Origin: Glandiceps talaboti
Lineage: Eukaryota > Hemichordata > Enteropneusta > Spengelidae
Assembly (NCBI RefSeq): GCF_964340395.1
Contig: NC_135554.1
Coordinates: 18,973,092-19,037,091 of the forward strand
Length of the DNA stretch: 64,000 nt
Direction of reading: 5' to 3'
Shown: piece after piece, positions 36,535 to 48,110 of the stretch
Layout of the letters: each line of letters begins with the position of its first letter
Position numbering within the stretch: the first letter of the stretch is position 1
Translations under genes and position numbers: made by a program
Notes under the pieces: generated by a model
Told to the model about the DNA's origin: nothing
The model's input: only the letters and a program-made list of their open reading frames with translations
The model's database searches: none

Positions 36535-36620
36535 CTTCAAATTCAAAAATGTGTATAGTGACTCCTGGTTTTTTTTTCTTGATTTTAACTTAGAATGAGT
36601 AACAGCAAAAGTTTCCAAGG
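36535..36620. repeat. dispersed repeat S, partial copy
   Basis: It reads CTTGATTTTAACTTAGAATG and GAGTAACAGCAAAAGTTT, matching the right half of the copies at 61500 and 62700. Confidence 0.6.
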
Positions 36621-36733
36621 TGCATTTCATATTATGTAGAGTAACATTTTATACGAAAGAATGAAAAATAGTCTAGAAAAATGTTCAGCTCTGGACTGTT
36701 TATAGACAAAAGAGTCAACAACAACTGAGATCT

Positions 36734-36875
36734 TATTCCCCGATATTTTTCTGCATAAAGCCAGGGAAAATACTTGTAACCTAAGGGTTGTCACTGCCCG
36801 TCTATCCACTCATAGTGACAACCCTTAGGTTACAAGTATTTTCCCTGGCTTTATGCAGAAAAATATTGGAGAATA
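36734..36875. mobile_element. hairpin element C with 62-bp arms
   Basis: The left arm (36734-36795) and right arm (36814-36875) are complementary at 60 of 62 positions, around an 18-base loop. Both mismatches lie near the outer end. The arms carry GCATAAAGCCAGGGAAAATA and CCTAAGGGTTGTCACT. Sequence to about 37085 beyond the right arm is shared with the older copy near 5000-5310, so the hairpin may be one part of a larger element. Confidence 0.92.
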
Positions 36876-37421
36876 ACATAATTATACAGGTGCCAGTTAT
36901 ATCAAAGAAAAATCGGGGAAAGTAATGACAATTTTGAACATTTTGACTCATATTTCGAAGATAGCAGAACTAGTGACGTACATGTAGATACATGTAGTCG
37001 TGACTTAGCCACATTGTCATGGAATAGAACAACCAGTCTAATACTCCATATTCTTTTGTTCAACTTGGCTCGTGCATGGTATAATACACATTGTAATACT
37101 GTTCAAAAAATATTTTTAGAATATAGATTAAAGTTGAGACGATTAATGATTTATCCCTCTGAATAAAGATTACACTATATGTCAGATAGATAGTCAGGTT
37201 CCAGTTAGCATAGAATCCAGGCAATTTCAATCGGGGGTTTTGAATTTTGATTTTCCCCCTGATCTGATGGGGAAATAACAAATTCAAAATCCCAATCCGC
37301 ATGGCTTCCAGGCTATACTTTCAGTATAGAGTACATTGTTTTAATCATGAAGAGAGTTTATTTCTTTTTTTTCAATGTAGAATTGTACAAAATGGATGTT
37401 TTGATGCTCACTTCAATATAA

Positions 37422-37447
37422 CCCCCCCCCCCCCCCCCCCCCCCCCC
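37422..37447. repeat. poly(C), 26 bases
   Basis: An unbroken run of C between ATATAA and GGTTGT. Runs of this length are prone to assembly and length error. Confidence 0.97.
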
Positions 37448-38930
37448 GGTTGTAAACATGTAGACATGGCACATTTCACTGAACATTTATCAAAATAACA
37501 CAATACAAATAAAACATATACTGTGACAATATAATTACCTTTTCCACAGTGTATACTGCACTTTGTAATAAAAAAACCCAGTGACATACACATTTTATTT
37601 GTCTTTTTGTTGTTTGTGAGTTTTGACGTGCTATATTCGTAGTTGTTGACGTGATTGTTGGTCAGGTGTGTAACCCTGAATCAATTGAATGCTATGTTAC
37701 ATGTATTTTGTGTATAATTGGTCCCAATAGTTTTAATATGGTAGACCTGGCAAGCATTATCTTCCACTCGGCTTGTGCTCTCAGTACACAAAACTCAGCA
37801 TATTTACCTGTTGACTGTTTGAAGTGATTTTCACATTTGCATAACTTGAATAATCAAGGGTCTCAATTTCACTGGTTGTTTACCTTACCCTTGAAGTGGA
37901 AGTCGCAACATGGTCAATTTTCCGATTGCAAGATGCATTGTGTGAGACGACATTGCTTGTGTTGTCACTCTAGGCTTGTTTTATCTCTATTACATTTGCA
38001 ATAACATGTCCATCATGAAATGATGGAAAGAAATGTTGACCTCTTTAATTGTAAGTGATTTTATAGAACAAAGACTTCACTCTATCAATGATAGAAAGGA
38101 TATTACTGGTAAAGCCAGGATACGCTCAGGTGACAACCATCCCCCCCTGAGTGGCACATGTAAACCCCCTATGTGTGTACAGAATACCATGATGGCATTG
38201 TATGGGTATACTCGCAGTGTATTTTGGAACTGGGAACAGGTCACCGTCTGTTCAAATTTTAGGCCTTCATTAAGACTTACCTCCAGGCTGTGACAGCAGT
38301 GAATATGTAGCCATGCTATTATCATGTCCCAATTTTCATACTGCGGTGATCATGATGTGATGTAAAATTGGTGTTTTTGTAGGATTTCTTTCATTCTTTT
38401 ACTGACTTCATTAGAGTTAAAAGCACCTACATGTAACTCAGTGACTCTGACCTTACAACTGTGTTTTACATGGAAAACCGTTCTCCCCACGGTTACTGTG
38501 AAAATATATATAATGAAAGCAAAGAATAATGAAAGCATTTAGAATACAGATACATCTGTTATGTTAGGAATGTGCTAGTATTATGGCTTGTATAAAAGAA
38601 TTAATACACCTTAGTGTCCGATTTGTTTGGAAGTTGTAGTAGCTCCCAAAACTTTGCCTTTAAAGTTTAATATGAATGATTGCGTCTTCCTACAAATCTT
38701 GTTTTTTGTCATCTTGTTGTCAAGGAAATTATCAATCTTTTGAGTTCCAATAGACTTTACTCTCTGGGCAATGCAACAAATGCAGTGCCTCACTTTAGAG
38801 ATCGATGTCATGTACTACATGTAGCTGTAACTGAGGTATTATTGTTTCGATCAGACAAGTTTTTACCAACAAAATATTCTCTGGTTGTTGTATTCATGAA
38901 ATGTACATTCTACCAGTAAAGTAGTCTTGC
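37448..38930. other. non-coding spacer
   Basis: About 1.5 kb without a recognisable gene or repeat. The overlapping frames at 38033-38325 on both strands lack motifs. Confidence 0.45.
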
Positions 38931-39002
38931 TGCTAGACCCCACGGGCTATTCTGTTCACTATCTATCAAAAGAGAAAGCCTGAGGTCTAGCAGCTAGACT
39001 AC
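38931..39002. repeat. short hairpin with 19-bp arms
   Basis: GTAGTCTTGCTGCTAGACC is mirrored by GGTCTAGCAGCTAGACTAC at 18 of 19 positions, with CACGGGCT / AGCCTGA extending the stem, around a loop of about 20 bases. Confidence 0.8.
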
Positions 39003-40401
39003 ATAGGACACAGCTTGCATATTCATGTCTCACTTGCATTTATACCTGAATTTGCTGGCAAAGTAGTGAATACATGTAAATAGCCTCATTTTTGCTTGCT
39101 TACGTTATATTATATTCCTACTTTTTTTTTTTGTACCTCCATGCTATTGAGCTGCTTCGTGAATCTTTTTTAATGGACGTACCTATATAACTCACGGTAA
39201 TGAAATTTACATACATGTAATGTACCCTCAAAGCGGTATTCATTGTACATGCATACATGTGATCTTTGTCTGAAATACATGTACTATTGTGAAATAGGGT
39301 TCGAATCTCTGGGTTCATACAAATGTTCATGTACACACCTAGAAACTTCTAGAGTTTCAAAAAACTCCTGGATACTCGCTGGAAAATTGATCAATGCTAT
39401 GTTCAACACTTCTGTGTTTAGCAACATGTTTTCCGTGGTTTTCATGTAGTATTTGTAGTACACCCCAGATGAGTCAGCAAAAATTTCAGGATTCTATTCC
39501 AAAGTAGTTTGACTCTGTGAATAGAAATTTTCATTACTAAGTATGAACCCAGCATTCATGAATATTCATTCGCATATTTGCAACATGACGCATTTTGCTG
39601 GTCAACAATCGTGGAAAATTTATGAAAACTCCACAAAGTTCTGGAATTTTATTTGACCTGAAGTACATGTATATGAACCCTGGATTGTGCCAAGATAATG
39701 GAAAATCAAATGAAAAGAAAACTAATTTTTTATGAGATTTTCTTGCTAGAGTACAGCTACATTTGTACATTTACTGTAGACAGTGATATGTACCAATGAG
39801 CGTATACTGTTGTATGAATATTGTCAAGCCAGATGATGAATGTAGCCATTTATATATTTTCCGTAATAAGATTTTTGTCAAATGACACTCTGTTTCATGT
39901 GAAATGGTTTTGATTGTATTAATTTGAGTATAGTAGTGTGTTCCTTCTAACTTTGTAAGTTGAGAGTTGAAAAGGAAAAGAAAAAAAGCCTACTTGGGTG
40001 CGAAACTACCCGGCAGTCGAAGATATCCAAGCTGTGTTTACACCGAATTAACTGTGAAAAGAAAATGAATGAATTTCTGTGTATTAAGTTCAAAGTGAAA
40101 ATGATGCCCCACTACCAGTGAAAGCTTAAAATAGAAATTACACTTAAGTTTTGGACATTGTTGTGGTTGATTGATTTATTGATTGTACTAAATTTGTAGA
40201 CAAGGTACAATGTTCATTGGCTGAACTATCCTTGTTTACTAAGAAAAAATCTAGGGTTTGACACGGGCAGATTAAAAAATGTTCCGGGCTTTAAAAAGAT
40301 TGAAAAAGAAAGAAAACATTTGCAGGAATGGTTGGTTATTAAGCTTGATCCAACCAAAATGAAAAAAGGAACCACAACCATACATGTATACTATTGAGTG
40401 G
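39003..40401. other. non-coding spacer with a dispersed repeat fragment
   Basis: Bases 39470-39555 (GTCAGCAAAAATTTCAGGAT, then CTCTGTGAATAGAAATTTTC, then GTATGAACCCAG) recur in opposite orientation at 59700-59775. Nothing else recognised. Confidence 0.5.
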
Positions 40402-40620
40402 GATACTGTAAACCTCGATATTTTCACTAAGTACTACAAAATTTTGCATTTTACGGTCTTCAGCAAGTTCTCAAAAACCAATTTTCTCTAATTACCAGAC
40501 TGGTACATTGTGTTCAATGTACAAGAAGGCATTTTAGTCACTACTTATTTTTGCATTTTTGTTTTCCAACGAACTTAGCGAAAATAAGTCTTTGGCGAAA
40601 ATTTCCATGTTTACAGTATC
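40402..40620. mobile_element. 219-bp MITE, GATACTGTAAAC ends
   Basis: GATACTGTAAACCTCGATAT then TTTC on the left is mirrored by GAAAATTTCCATGTTTACAG then TATC on the right. Small elements with TACTGTAAAC ends and GAAAATTT-type shoulders are, to my knowledge, widespread in marine invertebrate genomes. Confidence 0.8.
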
Positions 40621-40970
40621 ATCACCCAAGTGGCTGCTTATACAGATGAGATGAAACGTTGTAATCTCTGTTTAACTGAGAAACTGTATAAACAATGCTG
40701 ATAAGCACATGCTACTGAACAAAAAATCTGAATTAGTCTCCAAATGCTGCCACGAAAACAGATATTTCCAACTATAAGTAAACTTCCGAAAAAACATAGT
40801 TTAGTCCAACCATCTTGTTGCACAATGTATGTATACACAAACATTTAGGTATACATATCAACCTTAACAATCTCAATTTTATCAGTTATGTGATGATTGC
40901 TGAGGAAGTGTGAAACTCTGAGTAACGACTTATAACATCCTTATTCTTTAGAGTATACATTGTATATATA
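40621..40970. other. non-coding spacer
   Basis: No gene or repeat recognised. Confidence 0.4.
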
Positions 40971-41600
40971 TGATATACATATTATATTGTATCATATCGG
41001 AATATTACGCTGTCATTTGTATCAATGTGGTCATATCGTATCATATCATATCGTATTATTACGCTGTCATTTGTATCAATATGATCGTATCGTATCGTAT
41101 CGTATCATATCGTATTATTACGCTGTCATTTGTATCACATGGTATATCATATTGTTTTTTATCACATATTGTATCCTTGTGTTCTCATTCATATCACATT
41201 GTATTGTATCGTATGTTGTATTATATACTAATGCATTATGTCATTCGTATCATATGGTATTGTATCATATCACTTCGTAAATTGTGTTGTATCAAATGGT
41301 ATTGTATCATATCACTTCGTAAATTGTGTTGTATCATATTATATGATTGTGATCTATGTCATTCATATCATTATGGTATTTATACATAATCTCATGAAAT
41401 CAATGTTATTTTTAACTTTTATGTCATAATGCTCCTCGTATGACTGTACAGACTAATACAAATTCTAGCCAGAGGTAGTCCACGGAATCGTACGAGGATC
41501 ATTATGCCATGATATCATATCATAATCACATATCATATTATATCATTATATCATCGTATAATTATCATATTATATCATATTATTTTGATGAATATTCCTA
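40971..41600. repeat. TATCA / TATCG pentanucleotide array with longer period
   Basis: (ATCGT/ATCAT)n dominates. Within it, TTACGCTGTCATTTGTATCA occurs three times at intervals of roughly 60 bases and a longer block (ATCACTTCGTAAATTGTGTT) twice, so it is a higher-order satellite. It is interrupted at 41421-41510 by an inverted-repeat insertion. All long frames here are artefacts. Confidence 0.85.
41421..41510. mobile_element. 90-bp inverted-repeat insertion in the pentanucleotide array
   Basis: ATGTCATAATGCTCCTCGTA and TACGAGGATCATTATGCCAT are inverted copies matching at 18 of 20 positions, with 50 unrelated bases between. Confidence 0.75.
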
Positions 41601-42344
41601 AGCATACAAATGTAAGTGAATTATTGCATATAGTTTAGAAAGAAATTTTAGATGTTAAATTTAGCTAGGAGAGAAAATGATTAATTTTTGTGAAGATTAA
41701 GTCTTGTACCATTTTTCATAAGATTAACAATAGCAGCAGTCTGGTCGTTCTTGCAATGGATCAATTGATCAAAGTTGTGATCTAAAATAAATATATACCT
41801 GATGGGTGACTAAATTCTGGATGTTTTCCAGCAACACAAAGTTTTTACTCTGCGTCATTGATAAACTCATAACAACATTGTGATATTCCAAGAATTGCAA
41901 AATGAAACTTCCTTTGTACATGTTCCTAGGACTCAATTAAGGCCTTGATTTGTAGTACAATTCCGACTAAACTCAGAGTACAAAGTGAAATGTCTCGAGA
42001 AAATTGTTGTCACAAATTTTCTGCAATGTCTTTAGAAATATGTTGTCACAGATTAACATAATTGCGAGAAATATCTGTAGAAACATGCTGTCATGAAATG
42101 TAAACAATTGTGCTTCAAATAGCAAGAGTCTAAGTGTTTTTGTTTAGCTCGTCTTTGTCATTGGTTCTGTGAAGACTACATCTGTTTGTGATGTGTTGTG
42201 TAAGGTAGGATCAGTCTACACATATCATGTAATACTAATATTATAATTGTGTGTGGGTGGACTACTTGTATATTAATACACTCTCTCCAAACATGATTTA
42301 TTTATGACATCTGTAACATGTTTTTCTCTCACACGTTTTTATAG

Positions 42345-42790
42345 TTTTTAACACAGCTGAACTGAGGTTCATTAGGGCTATAGTGTGTGTTTATGTTGTG
42401 TGTGTGTGTGTGTGTGTGTGTGTTTATGTGTGTGTATGTGTATGTGTGTGTATGTGTGTATGTGTGTGTGTGTGTGTGTGCATGTATGTTGCATTTGTGT
42501 ATATGTGTGTGCGCATGGGCATGTATGTTGTATGTGTAAGTGCATATACAGGACTGAAAAATGGATGGGTGGGTGGGAGCGGGGATGGGACAACTTGAAA
42601 GTTGGGGGAGATGTGATCTTTTTAAAATCTGTGTTTGTTTGTGTGCATGTGACATGTATGTGTGAATACTTGTACAAGTGTAGGAGGTAACAACTTAAAA
42701 TACAATGTGTATGTATGTGTGTATATGTGTGAAGTCGAAAGATAAACAACTGGAAGTGTGTGTGTGTGTGTGTGTGTGTGCATACATATG
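42345..42790 (+). repeat. family P opening hairpin followed by TG-rich microsatellite
   Basis: CACAGCTGAACTGAGGTTCA then TTAGGGCTATAG is a degenerate form of the hairpin at 32705, and it precedes irregular (TG)n up to about 42540 with a second pure (TG) block at 42757-42780. The tandem cores are not recognisable here. Confidence 0.65.
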
Positions 42791-42904
42791 AGGGGGTAAA
42801 CAAGTTAGAATGATGTATAAAAATTGTATTATATAGTTGCTGTTGTCTATTTCCACCTTTATTTAACTGAGTCAGTCAACATCACATTATCTCTTGAGTA
42901 TACA

Positions 42905-43080
42905 TGTAGTCTGACAGTGTTTTTGATAAGGGCAGTAAGCAGGTAAAATCTACCGAGATTCCCTCGTACTTTAACTGGGCATGGGGTTCCCAGACAAAAT
43001 CATGGTAGGTTGTATGGGAGATTATGCAACTTTTGCCTCTTGCTGTTACCCGGGTTCCCCACCATTAGCAAAAATGTTGA
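42905..43080. repeat. dispersed repeat U, copy 1
   Basis: It begins CAGTGTTTTTGATAAGGGCA and contains GGTAAAATCTACCGAGATTC and GGGGTTCCCA. Copies at 47455-47600 and 47973-48110 share the TTTTGTTAAGGGCAGTAAG and AGGTAAAATCTACC words. Confidence 0.75.
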
Positions 43081-43489
43081 TAGATACTGCCACCTTGTTT
43101 GAATGATGTTACATGCAAGTATAGTAACAGGTATAATATTAATGTTTGGCAAAGCAGCACCTCTTTTGTAATAAAGACTGCAATATGAATTAATTAATTA
43201 ATGTTGTCTTATAGTTTGAAGTAGTGGAACATATGATATTGACAACAAATTTTATTTGACAAGATATCAATTTTGGTGAGAAATTCATAAAATACTAATG
43301 TGTACACTTTCATTGGTGTATCACAAATTATGACAAGGGTTGTAAAATGTTAAATTTTTTTCAAATTGATATTGACTTGATAAATATGAATTATTGCAAA
43401 TTCTCTAACTATTTCAAGATTACTTAGGAGATTAACATTATGTACATATATTATCATATGTATCAGGCATTTTACATAGGCATCAACCC

Positions 43490-44166
43490 TCTAAACCCAC
43501 CCCACCCTATCATCTCCAACCCATCCCACCTCTCATTCCCACCGGTGACCCCACTCCACCCTACCCTATCATCTCCAACCCATCCCACCTCTCATTCCCA
43601 CCGGTGACCCCACTCCACCCTACCCTATCATCTCCAACCCATCCCACCTCTCATTCCCACCGGTGACCCCACTCCACCCTACCCTATCATCTCCAACCCA
43701 TCCCACCTCTCATTCCCACCCCACCCCACCCCACCCTACCCTATCATCTCCAACCCATCACACCTCCCATTCTCACTTGTAACCCCACCCCACCCCACCC
43801 TATCATCTCCAACCCATCCCACCTCTCATTCCCACCCCACCCCACCCCACCCTACCCTACCCTATCATCTCCAACCCATCACACCTCCCATTCTCACTGG
43901 TAACCCCACCCCACCCCACCCTATCATCTCCAACCCATCCCACCTCTCATTCCCACTCCACCCTACCCTATCATCTCCAACCCATCACACCTCCCATTCT
44001 CATTGGTAACCCCACCCCACCCCACCCTATCATCTCCAACCCATCCCACCTCTCATTCCCACCCCACCCCACCCCACCCTACCCTATCATCTCCAACCCA
44101 TCACACCTCCCATTCTCACTGGTAACCCCACCCCACCCCACCCTATCATCTCCAATCCATCCCACC
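43490..44166. repeat. 59-bp C-rich minisatellite, about 12 copies
   Basis: The unit carries CTATCATCTCCAACCCATCC then CACCTCTCATTCCCACC, recurring at 43511, 43570, 43629, 43688 and onward. Later copies alternate a CCGGTGACC form and a form with CCCACCCCACCCCACCC, giving a higher-order pattern. The minus strand therefore carries many GGGTGGGGTGGGGTGGG tracts able to form G-quadruplexes. No frame is meaningful. Confidence 0.95.
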
Positions 44167-44842
44167 TTTTATAACACTGCCAAGCATTTAAAATGGGCCT
44201 TTAAAGAGTTAAGTTTGTCGTCAGTTTGTCGGAGTATATGTAATTATCTTTTGATGGGCTTGATAATCATAATTTCTTGTACATGTATACTGTAATGCGT
44301 GGTATCAGATGTGATATTGAATACTAGTATGTCATTAAGACTACTCACAATAATAATGCTATACATCGATAGTGTCCATGCATGTACGGAATATATAGTT
44401 TCTATACAGGTGACGCCACGTCTAAGGTTTGTGTAGTTATTGATTGTAAAGTATACACATGCATGTATCTGCCATGTCAGTACAATGTATCTGGATCAGG
44501 TTGCTATGGTTATCTTGGTTAATTCATTCATGACGTCCTTGGTTTATAAACCTAGATATGCCTTACTTCCAAATTACAAAATGTACATAAACTTAATTAA
44601 GAAATGTGAGTTTTGATATAAAAAATTATAAACCCAGAAACTGTATTTAGTACTTCTGTATTGGGCACACCATGTAATGTCTTAGTCAATGCATAAGCGT
44701 AGTCAATTGCACTACAACACCATTTTCACTTACTAGATGTTTTTTCATTGATTGTTCTCGGTTATGACCGACATAAATGTTTTGTACCCGTAAGATTGTA
44801 TAATGCATATATAGTAATACCGATAGTACATTTTTGAAGCCA
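44167..44842. other. non-coding spacer
   Basis: No gene recognised. Confidence 0.4.
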
Positions 44843-45223
44843 TTGCCATCTTAGTCTAGTTCCATGACGGACAGTATACAATTTCACTGTCTAATCAAGC
44901 CAATGACTCAAGGTGTTAATTGTGGTTTGACCACATAGTGAGCGAAGCGCAAACGGCGCGTCAGTAGTAATCCATCACAAATTGACAGGCTGTCAAACGT
45001 TTTTTGACCTTTCTCATATTTCTAGGACTGATATGATATGCAGATGTCCAACCAGGGCTCCACCTCCAGTCTGTTTAAACTAAAATCACGTGGGGACGCG
45101 ACGACGTCATCATGTTTATATGAACACTGTTGGGGGGAGCACAGAATTCTGTGCAGGAGTCATGGGCTTGACTAGACGGTAAAAATGTATATTGTCCATC
45201 ATGGAACTAGACTATTGCCATCT
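44843..45223. mobile_element. 363-bp MITE (family G) with 9-bp target duplication
   Basis: The element spans 44852-45214. Its ends TAGTCTAGTTCCATGACGGA and TCCATCATGGAACTAGACTA are inverted with one difference over the first 20 bases. TTGCCATCT flanks it exactly on both sides (44843-44851 and 45215-45223). A 9-bp duplication points to a Mutator-like or similar superfamily. The interior is CpG-richer than the window (AGCGAAGCGCAAACGGCGCG) and carries no transposase. Its terminal AGTCTAGTTCC is shared with the MITE B minisatellites. Confidence 0.93.
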
Positions 45224-46187
45224 CATGTTTTCTGAATTTTGTCACAGTCTTACACCTGAATAGACAAATGCACACTTTGTGTTTTGTTGTATGTATGTCC
45301 ATCGAATTATTTTACTTGTATTGCCACCTTAAAAAAAACAATCTATCTGAAAAAGTAAGCAATCAGAATGTACTTGGAGAACTCAGGTTTGATCTACATC
45401 CACTCATAAGAAAACTACATTTGAAGTTTTGATATGAGCATGTTCCCTTTAGCAAACATGAGAGTATTTGTAAAGGACCCCTTCAAAAGAACCCTCCTTG
45501 TATTGCCTATCTATTACAGTAGTTTCCTCCCCTTTTGGTTGACTGACATGAACATGTCTGTTTTTAATAATAGAAAACACACGAGAAATAACATGATTAG
45601 ATGTTTAATGGGTACATATACTACATGAAAAGTTTTATTGAAACCATGGAGTTAGTCTTTCTGGCTTTCATTATTTCAAAAGTATTTTGTAGGAAAACGA
45701 CAATTTTTGCGTACAAGCTCACAATATCTACTTTAGAGTAATCCGTTAAGGCAATAACCATGTCAGTGAAGTGATCTGTTCTAGGCAGTCGTGTTTATGG
45801 ACTTTTAGGGAAAATAATCTAACTAAATGGATGGGAAAGGTTATAACACAAAGTAGTCAAGAAAATATAATGTTTATGACTCTCAATTTATATCATGTAA
45901 ACTATTAAAGCTTGAAAAAGCTGCTTTAAGGCGTTTCAGGTTTTAAAAAAATAGTTATAGATGGTTGAAGCTTTTACAGTAATGATATTTCAGAATGAGG
46001 ATATCACCCATTATTCAATATGTACACGTTGATACACCCACTGTTGTGAGACTCCATATGGTAATGGTAATTTAATGTTTTGTATTTTTTCCTTTTCTCC
46101 TATTTTGTTTGTAGCCTACTGTCGTGAAGGACTAATGCTACTATATTAATTTCAGTTATCGTAACAATTGAACCATTTTAATTTTTA
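45224..46187. other. non-coding spacer
   Basis: Almost 1 kb without a recognisable gene or repeat. Confidence 0.45.
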
Positions 46188-46234
46188 GCACAACTGAACC
46201 AAATAAGGTTCTGTAGTGCTATACATGTAGACAT

Positions 46235-46284
<50 letters not shown>

Positions 46285-46346
46285 TGTCTGTCTGTCTGTC
46301 TGTCTCTGTCTGTCTGTCTGTCTCTCTCCCCCCCTCACACCTCTCT

Positions 46347-46416
<70 letters not shown>

Positions 46417-46440
46417 TTCTCTCTCTCTCTGTGTGTTCTT
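46188..46440 (+). repeat. family P opening hairpin plus (TG)n, (TCTG)n, (TC)n
   Basis: TAGCACAACTGAACC, then GGTTCTGTAGTGCTA forms the same hairpin as at 32705. It is followed by (TG)n at 46234-46282, (TCTG)n, and (TC)n to 46430. Confidence 0.85.
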
Positions 46441-46500
46441 GTGACTAATACGAACTACCTTGTTTATTTATTGGAGATAGTACAAACATGATTATTAGTT
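46438..46500. repeat. 60-base fragment inverted at 48717-48786
   Basis: The segment containing GAACTACCTTGTTTATTTAT then TGGAGATAGTACAAACAT is repeated in opposite orientation 2.3 kb to the right with very few differences. Both are non-coding in context although a shared frame (NYLVYLLEIVQT) runs through both. Confidence 0.8.
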
Positions 46501-46720
46501 TAGATTAGATATGATATACATGTAACTTTATTACAATAGTATATATAGACAATTGACAATTCTATTTGGGTAAATAAGTATATTAAAGAACACTGCAATG
46601 GAATAGGCTAAAAATGTTGTAAGTATAGAAAAAGTAAAACAAACGTTGATTAAATATTTTGACATGAGTCTAGATACATACAGCAGATAGCAATTATAAT
46701 CTTTTTGTTTTGATTGCATT
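46495..46720 (-). mobile_element. 3' end of a non-LTR element
   Basis: On the minus strand it contains TTACCCAAATAGAATTGTC, then AATTGTCTATATA, then AATAAAGTTACATG, then ATCTAATC. This is the family seen at 19270-19440. Confidence 0.5.
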
Positions 46721-47213
46721 ATAAATCTAAATTGTTCTTTCTTTTCTATCCTATTGAAATCTGAATTGATATTATCAATTACACTAAATAATGTATCTCT
46801 TTATTTTCTATATAGTTTGCACTGTGTATCAAATAACGTTCTTAGTCTTCTACTGTATTACAATTTTTACATCATCAATTGGTAAACAAATTTATAAATC
46901 AATTAGTATCAAACAATATCTTATTGACACAATTGAAAACAGAAAGGAGTTTGTTAAAACTATTATAGAATAGTATATTAGAACATGTTAAAATATTTTG
47001 ACTATTAACATTTGAAGTATTTATCGTTGTGTTTTTATTTTTTTCATTTTTTTCCCTTCCTCAGTTGATAACTTTATTTTTCTTTGGTTTTGTTTGTTGT
47101 ATGTGATTTACTAGTTACATCTTCTCTAATTTTTTAGTAGTGTGTTTTAATTTTCTACTAGTGCTGTTCCTAACATGGTTAGTGAGCCCCTAATACAAAA
47201 GGGATGCAATAGA

Positions 47214-47252
<39 letters not shown>

Positions 47253-47454
47253 AATAATAATGTGTGTACATCATATTCTCATTGAAATAAAAACCAAAGT
47301 GTATAATGAATAAATCGTAAGAGGAGCTATTATAGTTAAGTTCTAGAAGGTGTATGCAATTATAAAACATTTAAAAAAAACATTCAGAGCATACTATAAT
47401 GTATTGTAACAATGAAGTGTTTCTGGAGAAGAGTATACAATGTCAATGTACATG
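46721..47454. other. non-coding spacer with (AAAT)n
   Basis: (AATA)n at 47214-47252. Nothing else recognised. Confidence 0.5.
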
Positions 47455-48110
47455 CAGTGTTTTTGTTAAGGGCAGTAAGTAGGTAAAATCTACCAGATTT
47501 CCCCAGTCAATTTACCAGGGTTCCCAACTGGTGTTTTTGTTAAGGGTTGTAACAGGTAAAATCTACCTAAGTTTCTCTGTCATTTTACTGGGGTTCCCTA
47601 GCAGTGGTTTTGACAAATTTTGTTAAAGTGGCCATATGGATGAGAATTTGGTATTTATTTTGGATTTTTATTTTATAAAACAGCTTCACTATGTTTTTCT
47701 ACTTGAAAACATAATGTGAAATAACATATACCAAGTCTATGTTTGCAACTCAATAAACGGCAAAACATTAAACAATGTGTAAAATGTTTGTTATTGTACG
47801 TACAATAACAAACTTTTTGCACTTTTTGCATCTTTTTGTAATGTATTGAGTTATGAACATGGACTTGGTATATGTTATTTCACATTATTTTTTCAAGTAG
47901 AAAAACATAGTGAAGCTGTTTTATAAAATAAAAATCCAAAATAAATACCAAATTCTCATCCATATGGCCACTTTAAGGGTACTAAGCAAGTAATATCTAC
48001 CTGAGTTCCTCTTGTCATTTTACCAGGGTTCCCAACTAAAATTACAGTGCAATGTATTGGAAACTATGCCAGTTTGACCATATTCCCCCTTTCTGATAGG
48101 AAAGACATTG
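47455..48110. repeat. dispersed repeat U, tandem copies interrupted by element E
   Basis: Copies open with TTTTTGTTAAGGGCAGTAAG (near 47461), TTTTTGTTAAGGGTTGTAAC (near 47535) and ATTTTGTTAA plus GGGTACTAAGC (split at 47623 and 47973). Each continues with AGGTAAAATCTACC or AAGTAATATCTACC and ends GGGTTCCC. The third copy is split exactly at TTAA by the palindromic element. Confidence 0.85.
47623..47976. mobile_element. 346-bp palindromic MITE (element E) with TTAA target duplication
   Basis: The element proper is 47627-47972, bounded by TTAA on both sides. AGTGGCCATATGGATGAG opens it and CTCATCCATATGGCCACT closes it. The two halves remain complementary for about 130 bases with only a few differences and again at the centre (AACAAACTTT against AAATGTTTGTT around GTACGTAC), so nearly the whole element is one hairpin. 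Neighbouring uninterrupted repeat U copies show the empty site TTTTGTTAAGGG, confirming insertion at and duplication of TTAA, as for piggyBac-type transposons. Confidence 0.93.

Noticed and set aside
39118-39770. Several 60-80 codon frames on both strands
   Set aside because: Overlapping chance frames with no motif; part of the segment is a dispersed repeat.
42329-42803. Frames of 100-140 codons on both strands
   Set aside because: TG-rich microsatellite translations, with no motif outside the repeat.
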